Both the position numbers and the translations under genes were made by a program. From positions 1,488,001 through 1,552,000 of the forward strand of contig NZ_JAUSXQ010000001.1 of assembly GCF_030816115.1 (NCBI RefSeq): a stretch of DNA of 64,000 nt. Direction: 5' to 3'. Source of the DNA: Chryseobacterium sp. W4I1 (GTDB lineage Bacteria > Bacteroidota > Bacteroidia > Flavobacteriales > Weeksellaceae). The notes beneath the pieces were generated by a model. That model was not told the DNA's origin, ran no database searches, and saw only the letters and a list, made by a program, of their open reading frames with translations. Below, in pieces: positions 32,854 to 41,706 of the stretch. How positions within the stretch are numbered: the first letter of the stretch is position 1; every line of letters begins with the position of its first letter.

Positions 32854-35703
32854 TTATTTTATATCCAAGTCTACGGAATTTAACCGCAGTGAATTCAGGA
32901 TTACAGATAATGAACTGACGCTCATTGCTGCTGCTGCAATCATAGGTGATAAGAGTATTCCAAAGAAAGGATACAATAATCCTGCCGCTACCGGAACACC
33001 CAGTACATTATAGATAAATGCAAAAAACAGATTCTCTTTAATGTTTTTAAGGAGTTTCTCACTCAAAAGTTTAGCTTTGGCCACTCCTAAAATATCACCT
33101 TTCAGTAATGTGATTTCTGCGCTTTCAATGGCTACATCGGTGCCGGTTCCCATGGCAATACCTACATCAGACTGTGCCAATGCGGGGGAGTCATTGATCC
33201 CATCTCCGGTCATGGCTACGATTTTGCCCTGCTGTTGCAGTTTTTTTACTTCGTTTAATTTATCTTCAGGAAGACAGCCTGCTTTGAAATGTTTAATTCC
33301 CAGTTCATCAGCCACGGCTTTGGCGGTATGTTCATTGTCTCCCGTCATCATGATTACATCAATTCCTTCGCTTATTAAAAGCTGAACTGCTTTTTTAGAG
33401 CTTTCTTTGATTTTATCTGTAAAACTGATGAAGCCTAAAACGGTTTTATCCTGAGCAATGTAAGAGATGGTATGTGCTTTGGATTGCACTTCTACAGCCT
33501 TATTTTTTAAGCTTTCCGGAATAGCTAATCCACCGGAAGTCATAAGTGCTTCGTTCCCCAGATAAGCTGTTTTTCCATTGATGTTTCCTTTAACACCTTT
33601 TCCTGAAATGTTTTTAAACTGATCTACTTTTTCAGCAGCTATATTTTCTCCTTTTGCTCTTTTAATAACCGCATTGGATAACGGATGTTCTGAGTTTTGG
33701 TTTAATGAAAAGGCGAGTTTTAATAACAGATTCTTATCCCCGTTTTCAGAAGCTTCAATATATTCTAGAGAGGGCTTTCCTTCCGTTAAAGTTCCTGTTT
33801 TATCGGTGATCAGGACGTTTACCTTATTCATGTGTTCAAGAGCTTCTGCATTTTTGATCAGAATACCGTTTTTAGCACCTTTCCCAATTCCTACCATTAA
33901 AGACATGGGAGTCGCCAGACCAAGGGCACAGGGGCATGCCACAATTAAAACGGCAACAGCATTCACAAAAGCAAATAAACTTCTTTTACCTTCCGGTCCG
34001 AAAAATTGCCAAGAAAGAAAAGTCAGTATAGCGATAAGGATCACAGCAGGAACAAAAACCTTAGCAACTTTGTCGGTAAGTTTCTGGATCGGAGCTCTGC
34101 TTCGGCTGGCTTCATTTACCATTTTAATGATCTGCGAAAGAAGGGTTTCATCGCCTACTTTTTCAGCTTTCATTACGAAAACCTGATTTCCGTTAATTGT
34201 TCCGGAGGTAACTTTATCATCGATATTTTTTTCTACAGGAATGGGTTCTCCCGTAATCATGCTTTCATCAACCACAGAATTCCCTTCGGTGATCTTTCCA
34301 TCCACCGGAATTTTCTCACCCGGTTTTACTTTAAGAAAATCGCCAATTTTTACCTGCGATAAAAGGACTCTTTTTTCTTCGCCATTCATAATGAGATTGG
34401 CTTCGTCAGGAGAAAGATTCATCAGCTCTTTAATAGCATTTCCCGTTTTTTTATGAGCGGCAGCTTCCATCAACTGTCCTAAAATAACAAGGGTTAAAAT
34501 CACACAGACCGCTTCAAAATACAGCGGTATTTCATGATTGTGTCCACGGATCTCATGGGGAATAATATCAGGAAATGCCAGCGCCGTAATACTGAAGATA
34601 AATGCTGCGGCAACACCTAAGGCAATTAAGCTGAACATATTCAAATTCCATGTTTTAAAGGAAACCCAGCCTCTTTTCAGTAAAAACCATCCTGAGTAAA
34701 ACATCACAGGGATAGTAAGCGCAAGCTCAATGAATCCCTGTACCTGATGGGAAAACGGGAAGCTGATGAACATTCCGCCCATCGAAAGGATAAAAACAGG
34801 AATGGTGAAGGCAAGAGAAATAAGAAATTTTCTTTTTAAAATATTATACGTTTCATCCTCTTCATCCTCGGCAGTGTCAGGCATTCTTACGAGATCCATA
34901 CCACAGATTGGGCAGTCTCCCGGCTCATCACGGATAATTTCCGGATGCATGGGGCAAGTGTATTTTGCCGTCTTCTTTTCAGGGTATTTTACCAGATCCA
35001 TTCCGCAAACAGGACATCCTACATTGGAATCGTAGGTCTTGTCACCTTCACAATACATGGGACAGTAATATTTTCCAGCCATTTCATCCGTTACTTTTGG
35101 AGCTTCATGATGATGAGTGTGATCATGATGAGCATGGGAATGGTTTTGAGATGGCGCATTTTTAACAAGATCTTCTGTGATCTCTTCCAGATGCATATGG
35201 CAAACCGGACAGTCCCCTTTTTCGGTATAAATTTTATCTCCTTCACAAAACATAGGGCAATAATGCTTTCCAATATTGTCTTTGAAATTTTCAGGAAGAT
35301 TATTGGAAGAGTAGGTAGGCTTATAATTAGGATCTTTAGCCTGCTTTTCTTCTATAGGAACGAGATACATTTTACAAACGGGACATCTTTCGCCTTGCTT
35401 GAAATATACTTTTTCTCCTTCACATTCCATAGGACAGTAATAGACTGATGAGGGAGAAACCCTGTCCTGTGGCTTTACAAATGATTTTTCAGGTTGAGCC
35501 GGGTCTTCAAGCCTGTATTTTCCTATTTCTTCCAAAGCCTTATTCAGGTCTGAAAGTTGAATTTCTTTATCAGAAGTAATTGTGGCTGTATTGTTTTCCA
35601 GATTGACGTCTGCTGTAACTCCCTCAACGCTGTTGAGTTTTTCAGATATTTTTTTCTGACATCCAGAGCAGGTCATTCCCAGTATATGATATTGTCTTTC
35701 CAT
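32854..35703 (-). CDS. copA: Copper-type P1B ATPase with four CPM-type metal-binding repeats
   Basis: The 949-residue protein pumps soft metal ions, most likely Cu(I), across the inner membrane. It has an HMA domain with GMTCSGC (residues 9-15), then four short heavy-metal-binding domains of the type YxCPM...CPxCxM (about 88-115, 147-173, 211-239, 248-274) and a histidine-rich patch [12 protein letters not shown] (188-199). The P-ATPase core has the ion motif CPC in [12 protein letters not shown], the phosphorylation site DKTGTLTEG and the hinge [12 protein letters not shown]. Most family members have one or two such repeats, so four is unusual. An AraC-type regulator with an HMA-like start lies upstream. 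The gene symbol is assigned by family resemblance. Confidence 0.93.
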   Translation of the reverse strand: MERQYHILGMTCSGCQKKISEKLNSVEGVTADVNLENNTATITSDKEIQLSDLNKALEEIGKYRLEDPAQPEKSFVKPQDRVSPSSVYYCPMECEGEKVYFKQGERCPVCKMYLVPIEEKQAKDPNYKPTYSSNNLPENFKDNIGKHYCPMFCEGDKIYTEKGDCPVCHMHLEEITEDLVKNAPSQNHSHAHHDHTHHHEAPKVTDEMAGKYYCPMYCEGDKTYDSNVGCPVCGMDLVKYPEKKTAKYTCPMHPEIIRDEPGDCPICGMDLVRMPDTAEDEEDETYNILKRKFLISLAFTIPVFILSMGGMFISFPFSHQVQGFIELALTIPVMFYSGWFLLKRGWVSFKTWNLNMFSLIALGVAAAFIFSITALAFPDIIPHEIRGHNHEIPLYFEAVCVILTLVILGQLMEAAAHKKTGNAIKELMNLSPDEANLIMNGEEKRVLLSQVKIGDFLKVKPGEKIPVDGKITEGNSVVDESMITGEPIPVEKNIDDKVTSGTINGNQVFVMKAEKVGDETLLSQIIKMVNEASRSRAPIQKLTDKVAKVFVPAVILIAILTFLSWQFFGPEGKRSLFAFVNAVAVLIVACPCALGLATPMSLMVGIGKGAKNGILIKNAEALEHMNKVNVLITDKTGTLTEGKPSLEYIEASENGDKNLLLKLAFSLNQNSEHPLSNAVIKRAKGENIAAEKVDQFKNISGKGVKGNINGKTAYLGNEALMTSGGLAIPESLKNKAVEVQSKAHTISYIAQDKTVLGFISFTDKIKESSKKAVQLLISEGIDVIMMTGDNEHTAKAVADELGIKHFKAGCLPEDKLNEVKKLQQQGKIVAMTGDGINDSPALAQSDVGIAMGTGTDVAIESAEITLLKGDILGVAKAKLLSEKLLKNIKENLFFAFIYNVLGVPVAAGLLYPFFGILLSPMIAAAAMSVSSLSVILNSLRLNSVDLDIK

Positions 35704-35798
35704 GATCCTTTATTTATAGTACAAATTTCCAAAATGGAATGGTAAAGCTGTTATAAATTTAAGGATAATAGTTATAGAATTTGGAATGGGGAGTGGAA

Positions 35799-36030
35799 GT
35801 GTTTGAGAGTTTAAGAGTGAGGGGGTTTGAGATAGGTCGAATGTTGATGTGAGATTGAGAGGTGGCGTTTTTTAGACAAAATATTTGAAAATAATTTAGG
35901 CAGATATTTTTAAAGTTTTAAAGACGAATTACTGACTGATTGATGGATGTTTGCTTATAAATAAAATTTAAGATAAGGGGAAATAATCACTTAAAATCAG
36001 GCACTCTCAAACTCTAATACACTCAAACAC
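35799..36030. repeat. Intergenic inverted repeat, family B (second copy)
   Basis: The 342-bp gap between copA and the AraC gene holds GTGTTTGAGAGTTTAAGAGT (35799-35818) and its imperfect complement at 36003-36030, which ends CACTCAAACAC. The arms share the GTATTAGAGTTTGA motif with the element at 7653-7823. Confidence 0.6.
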
Positions 36031-36045
36031 TTTATTCTCGAAAAC

Positions 36046-36606
36046 TCATAAAGAATCAAGCGGTTTTCTTTGATGGTCTTTCAGCTTTTTGAATTCAGTT
36101 GGGGTAAAGCCTGTGATGTTCCTGAACTGGGAAGAAAGGTGCTGAACACTTTTATAGCCCAGCTTTCCTGCAATTTCCGTAAGGGTAAATTCATTATAGA
36201 GAAGCAGCTCTTTTACTTTTTCAATCTTCTGTAGGATAAAGAACTGTTCCAGTGTGATATTTTCGTTTTGGGAAAAGGTTTTGGACAGAGCGCTGTAATC
36301 TTTATGGATCTCTGCGCTTAAGAATTCAGAAAGAAGAAAATCTTCTTCAATGTCCAGTTCACTCACCTTTACAATGATTATGTTTTTGATCTTGTCTACA
36401 AGTTGGTGTGCAGAATCTCTGATCCTTTCAAAACCCGTTTCCACAAGTTTTTTTTCGAGAGCGGACATTTTCTCATCAGAAATAAGGTCGTCGGTTGAAA
36501 CTTGTCCCAACGTGACAGAGTGTAATCTTATATCTGCCTCACTGAATATTTTTTCTACTGCAGCAATACACCGGTTGCAGACCATATTTTTGATGAAAAT
36601 TTTCAT
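36046..36606 (-). CDS. AraC-type regulator with N-terminal HMA-like (MxCxxC) domain
   Basis: The 186-residue protein ends in an AraC-type double helix-turn-helix (about 95-180; LTEIAGKLGYKSVQHLSSQFRNITG, read from about 140). The first 70 residues look like a ferredoxin-type metal-binding fold with MVCNRCIAAVEKIF near the start (cysteines 10 and 13) and the typical KKLVETGFE helix. That is the same layout as HMA copper-binding domains. With copA on the same strand just downstream, it is a likely metal-responsive activator of that gene. It overlaps the thioesterase gene by four bases. Confidence 0.82.
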   Translation of the reverse strand: MKIFIKNMVCNRCIAAVEKIFSEADIRLHSVTLGQVSTDDLISDEKMSALEKKLVETGFERIRDSAHQLVDKIKNIIIVKVSELDIEEDFLLSEFLSAEIHKDYSALSKTFSQNENITLEQFFILQKIEKVKELLLYNEFTLTEIAGKLGYKSVQHLSSQFRNITGFTPTEFKKLKDHQRKPLDSL

Positions 36607-36995
36607 GGCTTGCTCAGTCTGTCTTTTACAAATTCAATTTCTGTTTTTCCATGAGGCGCCGGATTTCCTTCATTGTCAAGATTCACCATAACGATTTTAT
36701 CTACGGTGATTATGGTTTGATGGGTCATTTTATTCCGCACGTTACACTTTAAAGTAACAGATGAAGAACCGAAGTTGATGGCTTCAATACCGATTTCTAT
36801 AATATCTCCCTGTTTTGCAGAGCTTACAAAATTGATTTCAGAAATAAATTTGGTGACCACTTTTGTGTTTTCCAGTTGAATGATGGCGTAAAGCGCCGCC
36901 TCTTCATCGATCCACTGCAAAAGTCTTCCTCCGAAAAGAGAATGATTGGGGTTCAGATCTTCAGGCTTTACCCATTTTCTTGTATGGTAGTTCAT
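36603..36995 (-). CDS. Acyl-CoA thioesterase (hotdog fold)
   Basis: The 130-residue protein is a single hotdog domain of the BFIT/YciA type: NPNHSLFGGRLLQWIDEEAALYA (from about 14, with the catalytic Asp in QWIDE), TKFISEINFVSSAKQGDIIEIG and SSVTLKCNV. It hydrolyses acyl-CoA; chain length is unknown. Its last four bases overlap the AraC gene, so the two are co-transcribed, from a promoter with TAAATTTG at 37022-37015. Confidence 0.9.
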   Translation of the reverse strand: MNYHTRKWVKPEDLNPNHSLFGGRLLQWIDEEAALYAIIQLENTKVVTKFISEINFVSSAKQGDIIEIGIEAINFGSSSVTLKCNVRNKMTHQTIITVDKIVMVNLDNEGNPAPHGKTEIEFVKDRLSKP

Positions 36996-37014
36996 GTTTT
37001 AATGATTTGCTGTA

Positions 37015-37022
37015 CAAATTTA
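37015..37022 (-). promoter_or_regulatory. -7 element of the thioesterase-AraC operon
   Basis: TAAATTTG on the minus strand is an exact TAnnTTTG match 20 nt before the ATG. Confidence 0.5.
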
Positions 37023-37090
37023 GTGTTTAAAAGCGGGTTTTTCAAGGAAACAGCATTTACTTATACAAAGAAAGTGATTTATGATCTCAA

Positions 37091-37501
37091 TCATTTTCTC
37101 TTGGAGCGCATCGCTTTTACTTTTTTAATAGAATTGTCATTGAAAAGCTTCTGGTATTCCTGGCTTTCAACGGCAAAAAGCGCTACTTTTTCTTCTGCAT
37201 TATGATGGATCCCAAAACCGTAACGTTTTGCCAAAGGGGAAGATCTGAGGCAGGGTTGTCCTTTCGAGAAAAATTCTGTCCGGGCTTTCCGTTTTTCGCT
37301 TTCCGGAATATCATTCTTTTCAGCATAGCATTCAAAAATAATATCATCGGAAGAATAGTGATAAGGGTTTTTCATAATCCGCTCGTACTGAAGACTGGCC
37401 AATGTTTTGATCTTCTTTTCAGGCGGAATTTCTGCTTTTGAAACAGGACAGTCCTCTGCAACTTCAATGAAGGTATTCCTGTAATTGGTAGTATGCTCCA
37501 T
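37091..37501 (-). CDS. DUF6157-like small protein
   Basis: The 136-residue cytosolic protein starts MEHTTNYRNTFIEVAEDCP and contains RIMKNPYHYSSDDIIF and SPLAKRYGFGIHHN. I recall this as the DUF6157 family, whose function is unknown. It ends in a very basic tail. It lies 21 nt downstream of the small XRE regulator on the same strand, so the two may form an operon. Confidence 0.65.
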   Translation of the reverse strand: MEHTTNYRNTFIEVAEDCPVSKAEIPPEKKIKTLASLQYERIMKNPYHYSSDDIIFECYAEKNDIPESEKRKARTEFFSKGQPCLRSSPLAKRYGFGIHHNAEEKVALFAVESQEYQKLFNDNSIKKVKAMRSKRK

Positions 37502-37522
37502 ATATATAAGGTATAAATAAAA

Positions 37523-37729
37523 TTAAGCTTCCCTGAACTCTAAAATATCACCGGGCTGGCAATCTAAAGCTTTGCATATGGAATCCAGTGTACTGAAGCG
37601 GATCGCTTTGGCCTTTCCAGTTTTCAGATTAGATATATTGGATAAAGTAAGATTTATTTTTTGGGAAAGTTCGTTCAATGACATTTTTCTCTTTGCCATC
37701 ATCACGTCAAGATTTATTATAATAGGCAT
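37523..37729 (-). CDS. Small XRE-family (Cro/CI-like) HTH regulator
   Basis: The 68-residue protein is one helix-turn-helix domain: MSLNELSQKINLTLSNISNLKTG (from about 16) and STLDSICKALDCQPGDILEF. It matches the YozG-type of compact XRE regulators that in many bacteria are encoded with a small membrane protein, though here the neighbour is a DUF6157-like gene. The GGA-free start context is normal for this group. Confidence 0.88.
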   Translation of the reverse strand: MPIIINLDVMMAKRKMSLNELSQKINLTLSNISNLKTGKAKAIRFSTLDSICKALDCQPGDILEFREA

Positions 37730-38029
37730 GGTAATATATTTTATCTCTTAATTGCCCTTTCAGGGTAGAAGTTTTTATTATGTTAACTAACTTTAACGTA
37801 TGCAAATTTCAGCAAAAATTTATTGATTAACAATGTTTTATGTATTTTTATCAATAAAATTATGGCGTGAATTTCAAAATGATCTGACAATATTTAAAAA
37901 AAAGCTTTGATTTAACTATTTAAATTGTATCTTGCATACGTTTATATGTGGAATCAATATTTGTTCATTAATTTATGTTGTTTTTCTCTTATATACCAAA
38001 TTTTTATTAATTTTTTAATTTTATTTAAA

Positions 38030-38398
38030 ATGAACATTTTTGTTTCAAACATCAATTACGCAACTAAAGAATATGAGTTGCATGATCTATTCGCAGAATT
38101 TGGTGATGTATCATCAGCTAAAATCGTTACAGACAGAGAGACTGGCCGTTCAAGAGGTTTCGGTTTTGTAGAAATGGGTGATGAAGAAGGAAAGCAAGCT
38201 ATCGAAGCTCTTAATCAGAAAGAATTTAACGGAAAAGAATTAAACGTATCTGAAGCTAAACCAAGAGAGGAAAAGCCAAGAAGAAGCTTTGACAACAACA
38301 GAGGCGGAGGTTACGGAGGTAACAACCGTGGAAATGGTGGCGGTGGCTACGGCGGAGGTAACAACCGTGGTGGTAACGGCGGCGGAAATCGTTGGTAA
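38030..38398 (+). CDS. RRM-type RNA-binding protein with Gly/Asn-rich tail
   Basis: The 122-residue protein has one RNA recognition motif: RNP2 IFVSNINY (residues 2-9) and RNP1 RGFGFVEM (about 43-50). A basic linker and a low-complexity tail of repeated GGGYGGNNRG units follow. Such proteins occur in cyanobacteria and Bacteroidota and are often cold-induced RNA chaperones. The ATG at 38030 was chosen; a longer frame adds a hydrophobic tail encoded by the AT-rich leader. The leader of about 100 nt and the gap of 300 nt before it show only AT-rich sequence with a weak -7 element (TATCTTG at about 37928). Confidence 0.92.
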   Translation: MNIFVSNINYATKEYELHDLFAEFGDVSSAKIVTDRETGRSRGFGFVEMGDEEGKQAIEALNQKEFNGKELNVSEAKPREEKPRRSFDNNRGGGYGGNNRGNGGGGYGGGNNRGGNGGGNRW

Positions 38399-38408
38399 AA
38401 AATATAAG

Positions 38409-38432
38409 GCGGCTTTTAAGCCGCTTTTTTTA
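38409..38432 (+). terminator. Terminator after the RRM gene
   Basis: GCGGCTT-TT-AAGCCGC followed by eight T. Confidence 0.85.
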
Positions 38433-38442
38433 TACATTATTT

Positions 38443-38494
38443 TGTCCTGCTCTAAGATAATTGGCTTTGTGTCGATTCGTTTTAGAACAGGACA
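38443..38494. repeat. Inverted repeat in the RRM-DUF4153 gap
   Basis: TGTCCTGCTCTAA (38443-38455) pairs with TTAGAACAGGACA (38482-38494) at 12 of 13 positions. It sits between convergent genes. From 38670 to 38482 on the minus strand there is also an open frame without a start codon, discussed in the findings. Confidence 0.65.
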
Positions 38495-38670
38495 TTTTCT
38501 TGATTGAGATATAATTCATAGAAATTTTGATCTTTAATCATCCTTAAGTTAAAACCTTGATAAAGATATTTTCTGGATGCTTTTGCGTAAAATAACCTGA
38601 AGGTAGTACCGTGAAATTGATTTCTACAGTCTAAAATATTATGAAGGAAAGAATTCAGATTTTTAAATGT

Positions 38671-40461
38671 TTATTTCTCTCTGATTAACAACTGGGCATT
38701 GTCATAGAAAATGCTGCCATCTTTATTAGAAGGATTTCCTTCTTTCGAAATGCTTGTGAATAGTATTTTAATATGGTATTTTCCAAGGTCGCTTTCCGCA
38801 GCAATCTCTTTCAGTCTTACAATTCCTTTTTTGCCGTTGTTATCTTTAAATAACTTATCCAATGCTGGCGTAAAATCTACTTCCTCATTAGAATTAAGGC
38901 TTACTTTAATCTTCCTGGAGCTATCATTCTGATCTTCGCTAATGATTCTAAAAGTGTCACCATTAATCTTTTTAGGCTCATAATCATAACTGTTAAAGCT
39001 GATCAGGTATTGATATCCGTCAATAGGAATCACGCTATTTTCTGTTTCCACGGTCAGTCGTTCGTATTTTGAAACACCCGATATTTTGTCTATATGGGTA
39101 AAAGAATTTCTGAGGCTGTTATTGATTGTCCATGAATAAGGCTTTTCAAAGTCTTTCGATAATTGTTCTTTTGTTTTGGTGTTAACAAGATCTAATAAGA
39201 AATCTTTTTCTTTTCTTTTGGCAAGGAATTCAAATTTATCGGCAATTTCATCCACAACAGAGTCTGATATTTTCTTTTGAAAATCTATTTTATTATTGAC
39301 CAAAAGTTTCTTGCTATCCAGAAGCGATACCAGTTCATTTTTCTGGCTTCTTTTCGCCACACTGAATGCATTTAAATAAGGAAATATCAATGAAAAAACA
39401 CCAAATGCAAACAGGCTTACAGGAATGAATTTTATACTTGCTTTTTTATTTAATACAAAATAAAGCACAATACTCAGCAGCCATAAAGCAAGCAGCAGGA
39501 CAAAGTATCTTGGTTCTGTGTATCCATATTCCAGAATCCTTGTAAATACTGCGGTAAACAGTAAAATAATTAAAGGAATAATGGTGTAATAAAACAGCTT
39601 TGAAAATACTTTCACCCACGATTTTGCTTTTTCCTCCTTTAACGGATAAACAAGCAGCAGTGCAAGGATACCAACGATGCTGTACGCCAGAACCAGGTAA
39701 GAAACCCAGCCTCTGGGAAGCTCCCAATTGATCACTATTTTAAATGAATAGATATAAAGAATGATCAGGTAAATGAAAAGAAGCGGGATCAATACAAACT
39801 GGGTGAAAAATTTTAAAATCACCGGATATGTTCCGTCTTTCTCAAGATAGCTCAGCCCTGTTTCATTGAACAGGAGAAAAATAAAACAACTCCCGAAAAT
39901 AGCCAGAACATAGAACGTATTGAGATATAGATTATCATTGAAATTAAAATCAAATAATTTATCAACAGCCAGTATTGCTAATTCTACACCTCCGGTAAGA
40001 ACTCCGGTGAATACAGCTGTCAGAAATATATTGACGAAAAGGTTTTTATTGTACTGCCAGAAATTAAGTTCCCTGTTTTTCTCTAAAAACGCTGCAAAAG
40101 AAACCATCAAATGAGATAGGAGAAGAGTGATAGCAATGATGAAGCCATTGACTTCGGTGAAGTTTTTCTCTTCTTCAGGAAGTATGAAATAAAATCCAAC
40201 GAGAAACAATGTTCCCAGTACTTCCAGTAAGAGTCTTTTCCCGATTCTTTGGGAAAGTATTTTCAGACCAAACATCAGAGAAATTCCAAGGCAGCAGCAC
40301 ACAGTAAACTTTGAAAACGTAAATAAAAGTTCCCGGTCATATTTACTGTTCAGCATACGGATAGCTCCAAAAGAAGAGAGTAGGGCCATCAATAAAACCA
40401 TAGGATAACGCAGTATGACATCCTGTGCTTTTCCGGCTATTTCCTGGAATTTCGTTTTCAT
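38671..40461 (-). CDS. DUF4153 domain-containing membrane protein
   Basis: The 596-residue protein has about twelve hydrophobic segments in its first 370 residues, then a soluble, mostly beta C-terminal part of about 210 residues that is likely periplasmic. The membrane part fits DUF4153 (a family of unknown function). It is the last gene of a three-gene operon with the BlaI-type regulator 18 nt upstream and PAP2 before that, so it may be under the control of that repressor. Confidence 0.8.
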   Translation of the reverse strand: MKTKFQEIAGKAQDVILRYPMVLLMALLSSFGAIRMLNSKYDRELLFTFSKFTVCCCLGISLMFGLKILSQRIGKRLLLEVLGTLFLVGFYFILPEEEKNFTEVNGFIIAITLLLSHLMVSFAAFLEKNRELNFWQYNKNLFVNIFLTAVFTGVLTGGVELAILAVDKLFDFNFNDNLYLNTFYVLAIFGSCFIFLLFNETGLSYLEKDGTYPVILKFFTQFVLIPLLFIYLIILYIYSFKIVINWELPRGWVSYLVLAYSIVGILALLLVYPLKEEKAKSWVKVFSKLFYYTIIPLIILLFTAVFTRILEYGYTEPRYFVLLLALWLLSIVLYFVLNKKASIKFIPVSLFAFGVFSLIFPYLNAFSVAKRSQKNELVSLLDSKKLLVNNKIDFQKKISDSVVDEIADKFEFLAKRKEKDFLLDLVNTKTKEQLSKDFEKPYSWTINNSLRNSFTHIDKISGVSKYERLTVETENSVIPIDGYQYLISFNSYDYEPKKINGDTFRIISEDQNDSSRKIKVSLNSNEEVDFTPALDKLFKDNNGKKGIVRLKEIAAESDLGKYHIKILFTSISKEGNPSNKDGSIFYDNAQLLIREK

Positions 40462-40479
40462 GATCTGTGTGGCTGGTAT

Positions 40480-40971
40480 TTATTCTTTCTTCTTTTTCTT
40501 CTTCTTGTCTTTATCCTTATCCTTTTCTTTTGTTTTGCTTTTTTTGCCCTTTTTAGGATTTAAGATCTCCTCAGCGTATTCAAATTTCGGTTCCTCAGTT
40601 TTTGTTGGGACAATTTCGATTTTAAGATCAAAATAATTTCTCAGATCATTCTGAGTGATCAGTTTTTCGTTAAATAAAAACTCTAAAATATCTTTCCCGG
40701 AATCATTGAAGAAATTATGGGCAAGCTCTTTCAGCATGAATTTTCTGTATTCTTCTAAAGGAAAAATCACGGTATATTTAAAAATCCTTCCTTCTTTCTG
40801 AGTGGTGATATAACCTTTTTCAACTAATATTTTCAGGTAGGTAGAAACAGTATTCTGGTGTGGCTTCGGTTCAGGATGCTGTTCCATAATGTCTTTTAGA
40901 TAAAAAGATTCAAGCTTCCAAAACAGCTTCATAAAATTCTCCTCAGCAGCGGTAAGATGATTTATTTTCAT
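40480..40971 (-). CDS. BlaI/MecI-family transcriptional repressor with Lys-rich tail
   Basis: The 163-residue protein has a winged helix (about 1-80: LTAAEENFMKLFWKLESFYLKDIM and NTVSTYLKILVEKGYITTQKEGRIFKY, each shown in part) followed by the dimerisation helices of BlaI. The last 30 residues are an extreme run of lysine and acidic residues (KDKDKDKKKKKKKE), longer than in most family members. No BlaR1 sensor protease lies next to it. The start was set at MKINHLTAAEE because the longer frame overlaps PAP2 in another frame. Confidence 0.87.
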   Translation of the reverse strand: MKINHLTAAEENFMKLFWKLESFYLKDIMEQHPEPKPHQNTVSTYLKILVEKGYITTQKEGRIFKYTVIFPLEEYRKFMLKELAHNFFNDSGKDILEFLFNEKLITQNDLRNYFDLKIEIVPTKTEEPKFEYAEEILNPKKGKKSKTKEKDKDKDKKKKKKKE

Positions 40972-40979
40972 AGAATGTC

Positions 40980-41582
40980 TTAATGTTGAAATTGTATATT
41001 GCAATAAAGATAAATAAAAGATACCACAAATGCTATTCCTGCACCCATAAATACCTCCTTTACGGTATGTCTTTTTAAAATAATTCTTGTAATTCCCACT
41101 AAAGCAGCGATTCCCAGCCATACCAGTCCGGCTTTCCAGTCCAGTGAGAAAAACAGTGCTGCAACAAATACATTAAATGATGTATGCATAGAGCTTTTAA
41201 TATAGAAATTACTAATCTGCATGGTGAAGATCAGGATCAGGATAAAAAGCATGACAAGATCAATATATCCATTTCTGAAATAGTTGAAAATAAGATAAGC
41301 AATCACACATGCTGCAATGAAGATATAGAGCGTTTTCCTCTGCACCCGGTCTGAAACATCCATATTCGTATATCTTCCCGTTTTTACATTCCATACCAGC
41401 CAGATAACTACCGGAACCATAATCATCAATAATAAAGGAATAAAATATATCAGAGATTCTTTAAATGAATATTCTCTTACGCTCATATAAATAAAGAAAA
41501 TAAATAAAGAGACCAGCGGATTGAAAAAATCTGAGATGATTTTTGAAATTTTATGCACCATTGAAGGCTGTTTTTCTTCCAT
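40980..41582 (-). CDS. PAP2-family membrane phosphatase
   Basis: The 200-residue protein has about six hydrophobic helices. The PAP2 catalytic motifs are SSMHTSFN (motif 2, histidine) and RIILKRHTVKEVFMGAGIA (motif 3, histidine and Asp/Glu site), with VSDRVQRKT as a reduced motif 1. Such enzymes dephosphorylate undecaprenyl-PP, phosphatidate or lipid A. The ATG at 41582 was chosen over an in-frame TTG two codons earlier. It is followed by blaI 8 nt downstream. A -7 element TATATTTG lies at 41606-41599. Confidence 0.85.
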   Translation of the reverse strand: MEEKQPSMVHKISKIISDFFNPLVSLFIFFIYMSVREYSFKESLIYFIPLLLMIMVPVVIWLVWNVKTGRYTNMDVSDRVQRKTLYIFIAACVIAYLIFNYFRNGYIDLVMLFILILIFTMQISNFYIKSSMHTSFNVFVAALFFSLDWKAGLVWLGIAALVGITRIILKRHTVKEVFMGAGIAFVVSFIYLYCNIQFQH

Positions 41583-41598
41583 GTTCAAGTTTAAAATT

Positions 41599-41606
41599 CA
41601 AATATA
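41599..41606 (-). promoter_or_regulatory. -7 element of the PAP2-blaI-DUF4153 operon
   Basis: TATATTTG on the minus strand, 17 nt before the PAP2 start codon. Confidence 0.5.
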
Positions 41607-41662
41607 ACACTATAAGCAAAAAAACAATTGGTATCTATACGATAAAAACAAAGTTTTTTTTA

Positions 41663-41670
41663 TAATTTTG
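41663..41670 (+). promoter_or_regulatory. -7 element of pdhA
   Basis: TAATTTTG fits TAnnTTTG, 36 nt before the ATG at 41707. Confidence 0.5.
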
Positions 41671-41706
41671 CTCAACTATTCATCATAAAAAAGCAAGAGC
41701 TAGCAC

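Noticed and set aside
40980..41121. An extended N-terminus for the BlaI-type protein
   Set aside because: The extra 50 residues come from the antisense-free overlap with the PAP2 gene in another frame and do not look like a protein; the ATG at 40971 gives a normal BlaI start.
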